A stretch of 64,000 nt of DNA from Lentzea sp. NBRC 105346 (GTDB taxonomy: Bacteria > Actinomycetota > Actinomycetes > Mycobacteriales > Pseudonocardiaceae), in contig NZ_BSTQ01000001.1 in NCBI RefSeq assembly GCF_030269605.1, forward strand, positions 952,850-1,016,849, read 5' to 3'. Below, piece by piece: positions 24,901 through 31,377 of the stretch (position 1 is its first letter; each line of letters starts with the position of its first letter). The position numbers and the translations under genes are program-made. Below the pieces are notes generated by a model. That model was given only the letters and a program-made list of their open reading frames with translations. It was not told where the DNA came from and did not search any database.

Positions 24901-27900
24901 ACCACGCCCTCGGCGACGACCTCGCCATCCACCAGTACGGCCCGATGATCAAAAGCCGATCGGGTCGTCGCGAGCGAGTACCCGACATCCGCCGGGTCGC
25001 CCTCAAGCCCCCGCACCCGGTTGATCTGTTCGCGCAGCGCAGACTCAGACTTCGCCGACACCAACCACGGAATCGATTCCGCCTGGCCCCCCGCCGGGGG
25101 GCGCGAGGCCCCCTTCTTAAGCGTCTCACGTTGGTCTGACAGTTCTGGGGCCGAAATCGAGTTATCCACAGGGGACTGCTCGAGAATTACGTGCGAGTTC
25201 GTGCCAGAGATGCCGAACGACGACACTGCGGCGCGGCGGGGACGGTCGTGGGACGGCCACTCGATGGTGGACGTGGGTAGGGAGACGGCGCCGGAGGACC
25301 AGTCGACTCGTGGGGTGGGCGCGTTCAGGTGCAGGGTTCGCGGCACGACTCCGTGTCGCATCGCCTCCACCATCTTGATCACGCCGGCCACGCCCGCCGC
25401 CGCCTGCGTGTGACCGATGTTCGACTTCAGCGAACCGAGCAGCAGAGGCGAAGTTCGGTCCTGGCCGTAGGTCGCGAGCAAAGCCTGCGCCTCGATCGGG
25501 TCACCGAGGCGGGTGCCGGTGCCGTGCGCCTCCACCACGTCTACGTCGGACGGAAGCAGGCGTGCGTTCGACAATGCCGAACGGATGACGCGTTCCTGGG
25601 CCGGGCCGTTGGGCGCGGTAAGGCCGTTCGAGGCGCCGTCGGAGTTCACGGCCGTGCCGCGCACCACGGCCAGCACCGGGTAACCAAGACGCTGAGCGTC
25701 GGACAGCCGGGCGACCAGCAGCAGGCCGACGCCCTCGGACCAACTCGTACCGTCGGCCGACGCCGAGAACGGCTTGCAGCGGCCGTCGGGAGCCAAGCCG
25801 CCCTGGTGGGTGAACTCGACGAACATGCCCGGCGTCGGCATCACCGCGGCGCCACCCGCCAGTGCCAGAGAACACTCGCCGGAACGCAGCGACTGCGCCG
25901 CCAAGTGCAGCGCCACCAACGACGACGAGCAGGCCGTGTCGACGGTGACCGCCGGACCTGAGAAGCCGAACGTGTAGGCGATCCGGCCCGACGCAACACT
26001 GGACGTCGTGCCCGTCAACAGGTGGCCGGCGGACGAATCGGACTCGTGCAGACGCGTGGCGTACTCCTGCTGCACTGCGCCGATGAAGACACCGGTCCGG
26101 CTGCCGCGCAACGACGACGGCACCAGGCCCGCGTGCTCGAACGCCTCCCACGCGGTCTCCAGCAGCAGGCGTTGCTGCGGGTCCATCGCGAGCGCCTCGC
26201 GCGGGGAGATGCCGAAGAACGAGGCGTCGAACAACGCGGCGTCGTCCAGGAAGCCGCCAAGAAAGTCAGCATCCCAGCCACGAGAAGCAGGAGACGTGGA
26301 GATCGCGTCGACGCCGTCCAGGACCAGCTGCCACAGCCCGGATGGCGACGTGACACCACCGGGATAGCGGCACGCCATGCCGATGATCGCGATCGGCTCG
26401 TCCGGCGCGGTCGGCGCCACCACTTCCACGGAAGAAGCACCGCGCAGATGTGAAGCAACCAGCGCTGGCGTTGGGTGGTCGAACACCAGGGAGTCCGGCA
26501 GGCGGCGGCCGATCAAAGCGCTCAGGGAAGCACTGAGCTCCGTCGCGGTGATCGAGTCGAAGCCCAGCGACTCGAACGTCTGGTCCGGCGGAACGGTGGA
26601 GTAACCGAGAACAGAGGCCGCCGCGCCGCGCACCAGGTCCAGCAGGTCGTCACCCGAGACCACCACGGATGTGGTGTCGCCAGGCCAGAATCGAGCCCGT
26701 TGGAACGGAGAACGGCGGGCCGCGACGACAGCAGAACCGTCCACTGGGGACTGTTCCAGAATGAGATGGCAGTTGGTGCCGCCGAGGCCGAACGACGACA
26801 CGCCCGCCAGCAACGGGCCGGTCCACGGCGACGACGACACCTGAACGCGCAGGCCCAAGGACACAAGAGGCAGAGCAGACGAGGCGAAGTTGAGACTCGG
26901 CACCAAGGTCCGATGCGACAGGCACAGCATCGTCTTGATGAACCCGGCGATGCCGGCCGCACCCTCCAGGTGGCCGATGTTGGTCTTCACCGACCCGACA
27001 GGCAACAAAGAATCACGACCGGTCCCGTAGGCCGCGCCGAGCGCGGAAGCCTCCACCGGATCACCGACCGGCGTGCCCGTGCCGTGCAGCTCGACGTAAC
27101 CGAGAGAAGCCGGCGAGACACCGGCCGAAGCGCACGCCGAGAGCAGGACTTCCTGCTGCGACGACGAAGAAGGGACCGCCAGAGAAGAGCCGCTGCCCGT
27201 GTTGACCGCGCCGCCACGGATCACGCAGAGGATGGGGTCACCTGCGGCCAGCGCGTCGGACAATCGCTTCAGCACGACCAGGCCGCCGCCCTCGCCGCGC
27301 ACGAAACCGTTGGCGCGCGCGTCGAACGTGTAGCAGCGACCGTCGGGCGACAGCGTGCCCGTCGAGGAGGCCTCGGCCGACAGGTTCAGGTGCACACCAC
27401 CGGCCAGCGCCGCATCGCAGGCGCCGGAGAGAAGACTTTCGCACGCCATCTGGACGGCGACGAGCGAGGACGACTGTCCGGTGTCGACGGTCATGCTCGG
27501 CCCACTGAAGCCGAAGTGGTGTGACACGCGGTTCGCGATCATCGCGCGGGACACGCCGGTGAACGCGAAGTGGGTGGTGGCCAAGCCGTGCTGCTGCAGG
27601 ACCTGCGCGTAGTCGTCGCGAATCGCGCCGATGAACACACCAGTGCGCGTCAACGAGTCCAGGCCGGCGTCATCGATGGCCTCCCAGGCCAGCTCGAGCG
27701 CGAGGCGTTGCTGCGGGTCCATCGCGACCGCTTCCCGCGGCGAGATCCCGAAGAACGCGGCGTCGAACGCCGCGACGTCCGAAAGGAACCCACCCCAGCG
27801 CGGACCAGGGCGTCCGGCGGGCAGCGGACCGACCGCGTCCACACCGGCGGAGAGCAGCTGCCAGAACGAGAAGGGATCGGGCGCCTGCGGAAACCGGCAC

Positions 27901-27926
27901 GACACCCCGACAACGGCGACAGACAT
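15999..27926 (-). CDS. Type I PKS gene A: KSQ-ACP loading module (no AT), then KS-AT-DH-KR-ACP and KS-AT-DH-ER-KR-ACP
   Basis: A 3975-residue PKS that starts the chain. The start is the ATG at 27926, 8 bp after the oxygenase stop; the reading frame is open further upstream but nothing there resembles a PKS N terminus. The loading KS spans 1-390. Its active-site Cys is Gln151 (DTGQSSS, codon CAG at 27474-27476), the mark of a decarboxylating KSQ. The KS ends in [11 protein letters not shown] and passes within about 20 residues to [10 protein letters not shown], a sequence normally found after an AT, and then to an ACP (about 428-492, [10 protein letters not shown]). No AT lies between. Module 1: KS 507-912, AT 1014-1300 (GHSIG, HAFH), DH from 1324, KR from 1710 (LDD), ACP near 1998. 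Module 2: KS 2052-2470, AT 2575-2855 (HAFH), DH from 2895, ER 3292-3592, KR 3594-3775 (LDD), ACP near 3890 with the odd motif [12 protein letters not shown]. The tail [12 protein letters not shown] is a docking segment for gene B. Confidence 0.96.
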   Translation of the reverse strand: MSVAVVGVSCRFPQAPDPFSFWQLLSAGVDAVGPLPAGRPGPRWGGFLSDVAAFDAAFFGISPREAVAMDPQQRLALELAWEAIDDAGLDSLTRTGVFIGAIRDDYAQVLQQHGLATTHFAFTGVSRAMIANRVSHHFGFSGPSMTVDTGQSSSLVAVQMACESLLSGACDAALAGGVHLNLSAEASSTGTLSPDGRCYTFDARANGFVRGEGGGLVVLKRLSDALAAGDPILCVIRGGAVNTGSGSSLAVPSSSSQQEVLLSACASAGVSPASLGYVELHGTGTPVGDPVEASALGAAYGTGRDSLLPVGSVKTNIGHLEGAAGIAGFIKTMLCLSHRTLVPSLNFASSALPLVSLGLRVQVSSSPWTGPLLAGVSSFGLGGTNCHLILEQSPVDGSAVVAARRSPFQRARFWPGDTTSVVVSGDDLLDLVRGAAASVLGYSTVPPDQTFESLGFDSITATELSASLSALIGRRLPDSLVFDHPTPALVASHLRGASSVEVVAPTAPDEPIAIIGMACRYPGGVTSPSGLWQLVLDGVDAISTSPASRGWDADFLGGFLDDAALFDASFFGISPREALAMDPQQRLLLETAWEAFEHAGLVPSSLRGSRTGVFIGAVQQEYATRLHESDSSAGHLLTGTTSSVASGRIAYTFGFSGPAVTVDTACSSSLVALHLAAQSLRSGECSLALAGGAAVMPTPGMFVEFTHQGGLAPDGRCKPFSASADGTSWSEGVGLLLVARLSDAQRLGYPVLAVVRGTAVNSDGASNGLTAPNGPAQERVIRSALSNARLLPSDVDVVEAHGTGTRLGDPIEAQALLATYGQDRTSPLLLGSLKSNIGHTQAAAGVAGVIKMVEAMRHGVVPRTLHLNAPTPRVDWSSGAVSLPTSTIEWPSHDRPRRAAVSSFGISGTNSHVILEQSPVDNSISAPELSDQRETLKKGASRPPAGGQAESIPWLVSAKSESALREQINRVRGLEGDPADVGYSLATTRSAFDHRAVLVDGEVVAEGVVAVGELAFLFTGQGSQRAGMGQELYERFPVFAAAFDDVWSRFDVADLDVDQTGYAQPAIFAFEVALYRLFESWGVTPDHLVGHSIGEIAAAHVAGVLSLDDACTLVGARASLMQALPPGGAMIAIEASEAEVLPLLTERVSIAAVNGPTAVVIAGDERTAFDIAERFAKSKRLTVSHAFHSPLMEPMLDEFRAVVRTLEFAQPRIPIAASGDVTDPEYWVRHVRETVRFADNVGQLTGCTFVEIGPDGVLSAMVDGAIPTQRKNRGEVAAIVTAMSRLHVRGVEIDWAKFFQGAKKVGLPTYAFQRQRYWLTAHVGHPLVDKTVNLAETGEIVLTGNVSPRTQPWLADHVINGTVLLPGTAFVELAWRAAQEAGCDRLADLTLHAPLPLPDNGVDLQVKVADRAIRIYANDGDAWTLHATGTLANGTAEPKFPAEWPPPGAEAVDVDYERLADRGYEYGPAFQGLHRMWRRGDDVFAEVSLPVQTEAFGLHPALMDAALHAVLLEQTGLLLPFSFSGITWYATGASALRVHCTRSSPDTVSITMADSSGKPVAQVESLVMLPAKTVVREPLYRVDWVPVDGTGEVSWTEDPGTLSEVPDAVAMRLPAGDVRATLGRALDLVQTWLSDDRFTGKLILHTADDLAGAAVRGLVRSAQSEHPGRFALIEGEARAVATDEPQIAIRDGQLLAPRLTRMPAVTDIRTLTGTVLVTGASGRIGGAIARHLVTSHDVRNLLLVSRSGVNDELVDELTAHGADVHVAACDIADRDALARVLDGVALNAVVHAAGVLDDGVIESMTPERLDRVLRAKVDGALNLHELTADLDAFVLCSSVSGLIGAAGQGNYAAANAVLDELAEQRRSAGLPATSLAWGLWDRSAGMAQTMSDADERRMADAGVAALSEQQGLALFDAAISTDEALVVPMRLNPAASSVPHIMRSLVRAPARSRSASTMDISSLNSHQLLDLVRTEAAAVLGHSTADAIEVTRAFKELGFDSLTAVEFRNRLNAVIGMSLPTTLLFDHPTPQGLVEHLSGASTVASVTRSAVDDDPIVIVGMACRYPGGVRSPEDLWRLVADGVDAISSFPTGRGWDVDSLYDPDPTRPGTSYTREGGFLHDADEFDADFFGISPREALAMDPQQRLLLETSWEAFERAGIDPLSLRGNQVGVFAGVMYHDYAPAVGRMPGELEGILLTGNAGSVLSGRLAYTFGLEGPAVTVDTACSSSLVALHLAAQALRSGECSLALAGGVTVMATPGTFVEFSRQRGLAPDGRCKSFAAAANGTGWSEGAGMLVVERLSDAVRLGHPVLAVVRGSAVNSDGASNGLTAPNGPAQQRVIRSALSNAGLLPSDVDVVEAHGTGTVLGDPIEAQALLATYGQDRTSPLWLGSLKSNIGHTQAAAGVAGVIKMVMAMRHGAVPRTLHIDTPTPHVDWSTGALELATEPHPWPSHDRPRRAAVSSFGISGTNSHVILEQSPVDNSISAPELSDLHETLKKGTSRPPAGGQAESIPWLVSAKSGSALREQIERVRGLEGDPADVGYSLATTRSMFDHRAVLVGGEVVAEGVAGTGKVAFLFTGQGSQRPGMGRELYERFPVFAAAYDDVWSRFNVGGLHLDQTGHAQPAIFALEVALYRLIESWGVTPDHLVGHSIGEIAAAHVAGVLSLDDACTLVGERARRMQALPPGGAMIAIQASEDEVSPYLTEQVSIAAVNGPNAVVIAGDERTAFDIAERFTKTKRLSVSHAFHSPLMEPMLDEFRAVAEKLEYHEPRIPIAASGDVTDPEFWVRHVRDTVRFADNVGKLTDCFFLEIGPDGVLSAMVDGAIPALRRGRSEVNTLIMALGRLHVRGVEIDWTTFFAGARKVDLPTYAFQRQSFWLTTPDGDLEEAGLAPADHPLLGAAVELPDDGGVVFTGRLSLRSHPWLADHVIGGAVVLPGAALVELILHAAAQVGCDTLEELTLEAPLVLPERGGLRLRVVVGSDEDGRRAVTVHAGGDEWTRHASGVLAAEAVELGDVGAWPPDGDAVDGVYELLATRGYDYGPAFQGVRKMWRRGDDVFAEVVLPDEAAGRFGLHPAVLDAALHTVALDAGELRMPFVWSGVSLRPSSPTELRVRMSRIGDDVVSLDIADTTGAPVARIDSLVTRPVGRLRANDDALFTMDWAPHEKSEPNGELVVVHCAGESVRDAVHRVLAEVQKFLAEDGEATLAVVTRGAVAVNDEETVEDLAGAAVWGLVRSAQAEHPGRIVLVDSDSGDTAFAAGEPQVAVRRGEVFVPRLRRVTSDALVPPASPWRLDVTSRGTLENLALVPTDVKPLGRGEIRVAMHAAGLNFRDVLLALGMYPGDLPLGGEGAGVVTEVGDDVTGLAPGDRVMGLFLGSFGPAAVTDHRLVARIPKGWSWVEAASVPIVFLTAHYAFRDLVELRAGESILVHAAAGGVGMAVVQLARHIGAEVFGTASPSKWAATGLDDDHLASSRTLEFADKFPQVDVVLNALAREFVDASLGLLRPGGRFAEMGKTDIRESVDADVRYRAFDLMDAGPDRIQELLAELVDLFEAGVLRPLPVTTWDVRRAPEAFRLLGQGQLIGKVVLTIPSGPLLITGATGTLGGLVARHVVRQGTRELLLVSRRGADAPGMAALRAELTGMGASVTVAACDVADRDALAALLAEHPVSGVIHAAGVLDDGLVGALTPAQLDAVLRPKVDAAWNLHELAGDVSSFVLFSSIAGVVGTAGQANYAAANAYLDALAAHRRSLGLPAVSIAWGLWEEASGMTGHLADADLARISRTGFGALNTEQGLRLLDVAGGVDVATVVAAPLRATGDVPALLRGLVRAPLRRAMAEPDVSSRLAGLGPAEQERLLLDLVCDHTATVLGHSSPGRVRAETAFSKQGSDSLTAMELRNRLATATGLKLPSSVVFDHPTPVALARFLAAKFNPQSTVEASERSTSESEMSIKTMDVDDLVQMALAGRSDDDAWSS
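20382..20515. repeat. Palindromic in-frame KS-AT linker repeat, copy 4 (module 2)
   Basis: Perfect GCCCCCCGCCGGGGGGC hairpin and CGGAATCGATTCCG palindrome. TTATCCACA is at 20482-20490. The flank around AGTTCTGGGGCCGAAATCGA is shared exactly with copy 5 and differs from copies 1-3. Confidence 0.85.
25062..25195. repeat. Palindromic in-frame KS-AT linker repeat, copy 5 (module 1)
   Basis: Almost identical to copy 4, including its flank; TTATCCACA is at 25162-25170. The KS-to-ACP junction of the loading module has no copy. Confidence 0.85.
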
Positions 27927-27934
27927 GGCGCGGC

Positions 27935-28897
27935 TCAGACGACGACGTGGCCGTCGAGTGCGCGAAGCGCCCGCGACCGGCGGAAGTCGAGGTGCACGAA
28001 GGTGCGCTGCAGCCACCGGTCCTGGCCGTCGTAGCGCGGGGTGAACGCCGTGCGGCCGTGCACAGCCACCCGGTTGTCCACAATCACCAGATCACCCGGC
28101 GACAACACAGCCGTCTGCCCGACCGAGATCAACGCCTCCTGGAGCACAGCCAAAGCCCGCTCCGCATCAGGGTCGAGAGCCCGCGTGGCCGCGAAGTCCA
28201 CCACCAGGTCCGGGTCGTCTACCGATCCACGCAACACCGGCTGCGGCACGGCATCGCCCGCGCCGGCACCGAACGACGGCGGCGCGGCCGTGACGAACCG
28301 CGGCTGCGCCAGCACCGACACGACGTCGTCCGGCAGCAGGGGAAGCGCCCGCCGGATCGACGCCACCTGCAGGCCGGCCGACCCGTCGTGGTCGCCGCGC
28401 AGGCACAGCAACGCCAGGAAGTCCGGCCGGTGCGGGTGGAAGGCGTTCTCGGTGTGCATCTCCAGGCGCGTGGACCCGGCGTTGCCCTGCATCTGCTCCT
28501 GGCCGGGCACCGGCACGACGTCCTGCACGAGCGCACCCGACTTCTCCGGCCGGAACGCCACGAGCTCGCCCAGGTGGGACATGAACAGCACCAGCACCGC
28601 GGCGGGAATGGTCGCGTCCCGCTGCACCGAGAGCGGCCGGGTGGGAGTGGGCGGCAACGACGACGCGTCGATCGGCAGGTCGCGGATCAGGAGCAGACCC
28701 TCCTGCCCCGAGCAACGCCGGAAGTCCCGCAGAACCCGCCGCAGCCCCTCGGGCAGCGCACACGACAACGCCCGCGCACGGTTCACCCACGCGGGGTCGT
28801 CCACGAGGCCCGGCGTCAGCGACGCCGCCAGTGATCGCACCGCGGCGTGGTCTTCGGCGGCCACCGTGGTGGCGGCGAGGTTCAGGCTGACCGTCAC
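27935..28897 (-). CDS. Fe(II)/2-oxoglutarate oxygenase, clavaminate-synthase-like (TauD/AsnO family)
   Basis: A 320-residue cytoplasmic non-haem iron dioxygenase, predicted to hydroxylate or desaturate an amino acid or acyl intermediate with 2-oxoglutarate. The iron triad is visible as H148 and E150 ([10 protein letters not shown]) and H280 ([11 protein letters not shown]). The HxE form rather than HxD is typical of the clavaminate synthase, AsnO and VioC branch, which acts on amino acids. An arginine after the distal His (WLQRTF) is the likely 2-oxoglutarate anchor. The GTG at 28897 is chosen for its GGAGGGG Shine-Dalgarno at 5-nt spacing; an ATG at 28912 is possible but lacks one. It is the first gene of the minus-strand operon, 8 bp before gene A. 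The substrate is unknown; piperazate or another amino-acid building block is a guess from the neighbours. Confidence 0.85.
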   Translation of the reverse strand: MTVSLNLAATTVAAEDHAAVRSLAASLTPGLVDDPAWVNRARALSCALPEGLRRVLRDFRRCSGQEGLLLIRDLPIDASSLPPTPTRPLSVQRDATIPAAVLVLFMSHLGELVAFRPEKSGALVQDVVPVPGQEQMQGNAGSTRLEMHTENAFHPHRPDFLALLCLRGDHDGSAGLQVASIRRALPLLPDDVVSVLAQPRFVTAAPPSFGAGAGDAVPQPVLRGSVDDPDLVVDFAATRALDPDAERALAVLQEALISVGQTAVLSPGDLVIVDNRVAVHGRTAFTPRYDGQDRWLQRTFVHLDFRRSRALRALDGHVVV

Positions 28898-29090
28898 ATT
28901 CCCCTCCACCATCAATGAGTGTGTTCGCTCGCCGAAAGTAAGTCGTCACCACGGTTGCCCAGCAATTCCGTGGTTCCACGGCGCACCCACTGTCCAGCAA
29001 CGGGTGGAAGCGATTACTCGATGGTGGGCGCCGGTCTGAAGCACGGGACCTAAATTCAGGCCCCACCAGAATGTCCTAGCAGCAGGCGAG
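28898..29090. promoter_or_regulatory. Divergent promoter region of the oxygenase-PKS operon and the piperazate pair
   Basis: 193 bp between two divergent biosynthetic operons, so it should hold both promoters. A TAAATT at 29051-29056 could be a -10 for the rightward operon; no convincing -35 is visible. I did not find the 11-bp-spaced heptamer repeats expected of a SARP site, although SARP genes lie 2 kb away. Confidence 0.5.
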
Positions 29091-30374
29091 GTGAATTCAT
29101 TGCCATCGCGTGAAGATCCGGACGTCGTGGACGTGGCCGGGATCGGGTTCGGGCCCGCCAACCTGGCGCTCGCCATCGCGCTGCACGAGACCGACGGCCA
29201 CGATCTCACGGCGGCCTTCTTCGAACGGCAACCCGAGTTCGGCTGGCACCGCGGCATGCTCATCGACGACGCCACGATGCAGATCTCGTTCCTCAAGGAC
29301 CTCGCCACGATGCGGGACCCGCGCAGCGAGTTCAGCTTCCTGTGCTACCTGCACGACAAGGGCAGGCTGGTGGACTTCATCAACCACCAGATCCTGATGC
29401 CGTCGAGGATCGAGTTCCACGACTACCTCGGCTGGGCCGCGGCCAAGCTCGACCACGTCGTCAGCTACGGCGCCGACGTCCTCGCCGTGCACCCCGTCGA
29501 GGAACACGGCCGCATCACCCACCTCGACGTCGAGACGGCGACCGGCACCCGGCGGGCCCGCAACGTCGTCGTCGCGACCGGCCTCATACCGGACATCCCC
29601 CAGGACGTTCAGCTGTCCGACCGCGTCTGGCACAGCTCACACTTCGTGCGGCACCTACAAGATCTGCCCGACGGGCCGCACCGGTTCACCGTCGTCGGCG
29701 CCGGGCAGAGCGCCGCCGAGATCACGAACCACCTCCTCGACCGCTTCCCGCACGGCGAGGTCAACGCCGTGTTCGCGCGCCGCGGCTACAGCGTCGCCGA
29801 CGACAGCCCGTTCGCGAACCGCATCTTCGACCCCGAGTCCGTCGACCACTTCCACACCGCGCCGCCGGACGTCAAGAAGTCGCTGCTGAACTACCACGCC
29901 AGCACCAATTACTCCGTGGTGGACCTCGACCTCACCAAGGAGCTGTACCGGCGGCACTACCAGGAGCTGGTCCGCGGCACCGAACGGCTGCGCCTGCTGC
30001 ACACCACGCGCATCCGCGACATCCGGCAGAGCGACGCCGTCCGGCTCCAGCTCGAGTTCCTGCCCACCGGCGAACACCGGGAACTGGTGTCGGACTTCGT
30101 CATCTACGCCACCGGCTACCGCCCCAACGACCCGCGCAACCTCCTCGGCGACCTCGCCGGCTACGTCAAAGAGGACGACTGCGGCAAGTTCCAGGTCGAC
30201 CGCAACTATCGGCTCGTCACCACCGAGGACGTCCGCTGCGGCATCTACGTGCAGGGCGGCGCGACCGAACACACGCACGGCATCTCCTCCGGACTGCTGT
30301 CCACCACCGCCGTGCGCGCCGCCGAGATCGCCCGGGCACTCATCGCGGACGGAGTGTGCCGTGTACGTGCCTGA
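29091..30374 (+). CDS. ktzI: L-ornithine N5-monooxygenase, KtzI-like (first step to piperazate)
   Basis: A 427-residue flavin N-hydroxylase of the SidA/PvdA/IucD family. It uses FAD, NADPH and O2 to make N5-hydroxyornithine. Visible motifs are the FAD loop GIGFGPANLALA (about 17-28), the substrate-side SFLKDLATMRDP segment, the NADPH loop VVGAGQSAAEI (about 202-212), NYSVVDLDL near 280, and the closing FVIYATGYRPND. The start is the GTG at 29091, with a weak GGCGAG upstream. It overlaps the next gene by 14 nt, so the two should be translated together. Family members usually feed hydroxamate siderophores. The partner, a piperazate-synthase-like protein, argues instead for piperazic acid, as in kutzneride biosynthesis (KtzI/KtzT). 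Confidence 0.9.
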   Translation: MNSLPSREDPDVVDVAGIGFGPANLALAIALHETDGHDLTAAFFERQPEFGWHRGMLIDDATMQISFLKDLATMRDPRSEFSFLCYLHDKGRLVDFINHQILMPSRIEFHDYLGWAAAKLDHVVSYGADVLAVHPVEEHGRITHLDVETATGTRRARNVVVATGLIPDIPQDVQLSDRVWHSSHFVRHLQDLPDGPHRFTVVGAGQSAAEITNHLLDRFPHGEVNAVFARRGYSVADDSPFANRIFDPESVDHFHTAPPDVKKSLLNYHASTNYSVVDLDLTKELYRRHYQELVRGTERLRLLHTTRIRDIRQSDAVRLQLEFLPTGEHRELVSDFVIYATGYRPNDPRNLLGDLAGYVKEDDCGKFQVDRNYRLVTTEDVRCGIYVQGGATEHTHGISSGLLSTTAVRAAEIARALIADGVCRVRA

Positions 30375-31002
30375 GATCTACCAAGACGACACCGCGGCCC
30401 TCGGCATCATCCGCAACAACCCGCTCGCGCTGTTCGTCTGCGACGGACCGATCGCCGCGCACCTGCCGATGGTCCTCGAAACCGACGGCGACGACGACCT
30501 CATCGGAAGAGTCCTCTTAGGACATATCAACCGCAGCAACCCGCAGTGGGCCGGTCTAAAAAACGGTGACAAGGCGCTCGCCGTCTTCCACGGACCGCAC
30601 GGCTACATCTCCCCCGCGGTCTACGAGAAACACCCCGCGGCACCGACCTGGAACTTCACCGCCGTCCACGTGACCGGCGAGATCACCGTCGCCGACGACC
30701 CGGCCGACGTCCTCCCGATCATCACGCGCACCGTCGAGCAACTCGAGGGCCGCTTCGGCGTCGGCTGGGACATGACCGGCTCGCTGCCCTACTTCCACGA
30801 GCTGCTCCCCCACGTCGCCGCGTTCCGGCTGCGCGTGCGGGCCGTCGACACCATCTGCAAGCTCAGCCAGGAACAACGGCCGGAGCAGCAGGAACGCGTC
30901 ATCCAGTGGTTCGAGAACAGCGACACCGGCCAGCACCACCAGCTGGCCAGGCTCATGCGGGACCGATCGCTGGGCCACACCAACCCACTTGTGCACCGCT
31001 GA
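30361..31002 (+). CDS. ktzT: Piperazate synthase, KtzT-like haem protein of the PaiB fold
   Basis: 213 residues. By homology it cyclises N5-hydroxyornithine to L-piperazic acid, forming the N-N bond. Such proteins are often labelled FMN-binding or PaiB-like transcriptional repressors. Matches to the KtzT type are GHINRSNPQW (His55, a candidate haem-contacting residue), PTWNFTAVHVTGE, WDMTGSLPYF and KLSQEQ. The GTG at 30361 has GGAG 6 nt upstream and lies inside the end of the hydroxylase gene, a 14-nt overlap. Leu53 is encoded by the rare codon TTA (30517-30519). The gene abuts the convergent gene at 31003 with no spacer. The assignment rests on the motif pattern and the ornithine-hydroxylase partner. 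A plain PaiB-like protein is the alternative. Confidence 0.85.
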   Translation: MYVPEIYQDDTAALGIIRNNPLALFVCDGPIAAHLPMVLETDGDDDLIGRVLLGHINRSNPQWAGLKNGDKALAVFHGPHGYISPAVYEKHPAAPTWNFTAVHVTGEITVADDPADVLPIITRTVEQLEGRFGVGWDMTGSLPYFHELLPHVAAFRLRVRAVDTICKLSQEQRPEQQERVIQWFENSDTGQHHQLARLMRDRSLGHTNPLVHR

Positions 31003-31356
31003 CTAACGCAACCACCGCAGGGCGGCGTCGGCCATGTCCTCGGGGCCGCTGTTGAACGCGATGGCCGCACCGGGCGCGTACTGCCGCACCAGGTTCACCA
31101 CCCGCTCGAACAACTCGAGCAGCGGCTCGTGCTTGCGAATACCGCCCCCGACCACCACACACGCGTAGTCCCCACCGGTCAACGCCGCCACAATCGCTTC
31201 CTCGGGCCGGTCTTCCGGCACAACCAGGCACATGTCCGCCTCGAGGCCAAGCTCCTCGAAGCGGGCCTGCCCACGGGCGATCGCCGCCTGGACAGGTGCG
31301 GGATCCCAGCCGGGAATTTGCGCGGGGTCGAGCCCGATCACCAATACACGCCCCAT
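31003..31356 (-). CDS. Conserved small hypothetical protein
   Basis: 117 residues with no signal peptide or membrane segment. The pattern looks like a small alpha/beta (Rossmann-like) fold: a first strand GRVLVIGLDP, a central CLVVPEDRPEEAI, then CVVVGGGIRK and AIAFNSGPEDMADAALRWL. The ATG at 31356 lies 21 bp after the stop of the SARP gene on the same strand, so the two are probably cotranscribed. Its stop directly abuts the stop of the piperazate synthase gene. I do not recognise a function. The link to the regulator is positional only. Confidence 0.75.
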   Translation of the reverse strand: MGRVLVIGLDPAQIPGWDPAPVQAAIARGQARFEELGLEADMCLVVPEDRPEEAIVAALTGGDYACVVVGGGIRKHEPLLELFERVVNLVRQYAPGAAIAFNSGPEDMADAALRWLR

Positions 31357-31377
31357 GCGTTCTTCTTACACGAACGA

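Noticed and set aside
271..25170. DnaA-box 9-mers as a replication origin
   Set aside because: They are kilobases apart, one per module, inside coding repeats, without dnaA/dnaN nearby or an A/T-rich unwinding region.
171..25195. The recurring linker blocks as a CRISPR array
   Set aside because: Spacing is kilobases, copies are translated within PKS modules, and no cas genes are present.
1..27926. A chain-terminating thioesterase or an NRPS module within the window
   Set aside because: No thioesterase GxSxG domain, condensation domain or NRPS adenylation domain was found in genes A, B or the visible part of C; they must lie to the left if present.
27927..28016. Longer N terminus of PKS gene A
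   Set aside because: The 30 extra codons overlap the oxygenase gene and are Arg/Pro-rich; [12 protein letters not shown] is the natural KS start.
29091..30374. Ornithine hydroxylase as part of a hydroxamate siderophore cluster
   Set aside because: No siderophore synthetase or formyl/acetyl-transferase partner is adjacent and no iron box lies upstream; the partner gene points to piperazate. The iron-controlled genes at 38-44 kb keep a small doubt.
30361..31002. Annotation as a PaiB-type FMN-binding transcriptional repressor
   Set aside because: The 14-nt overlap with an ornithine N-hydroxylase gene and the KtzT-like motifs make a biosynthetic haem enzyme much more likely; no DNA-binding motif is seen.
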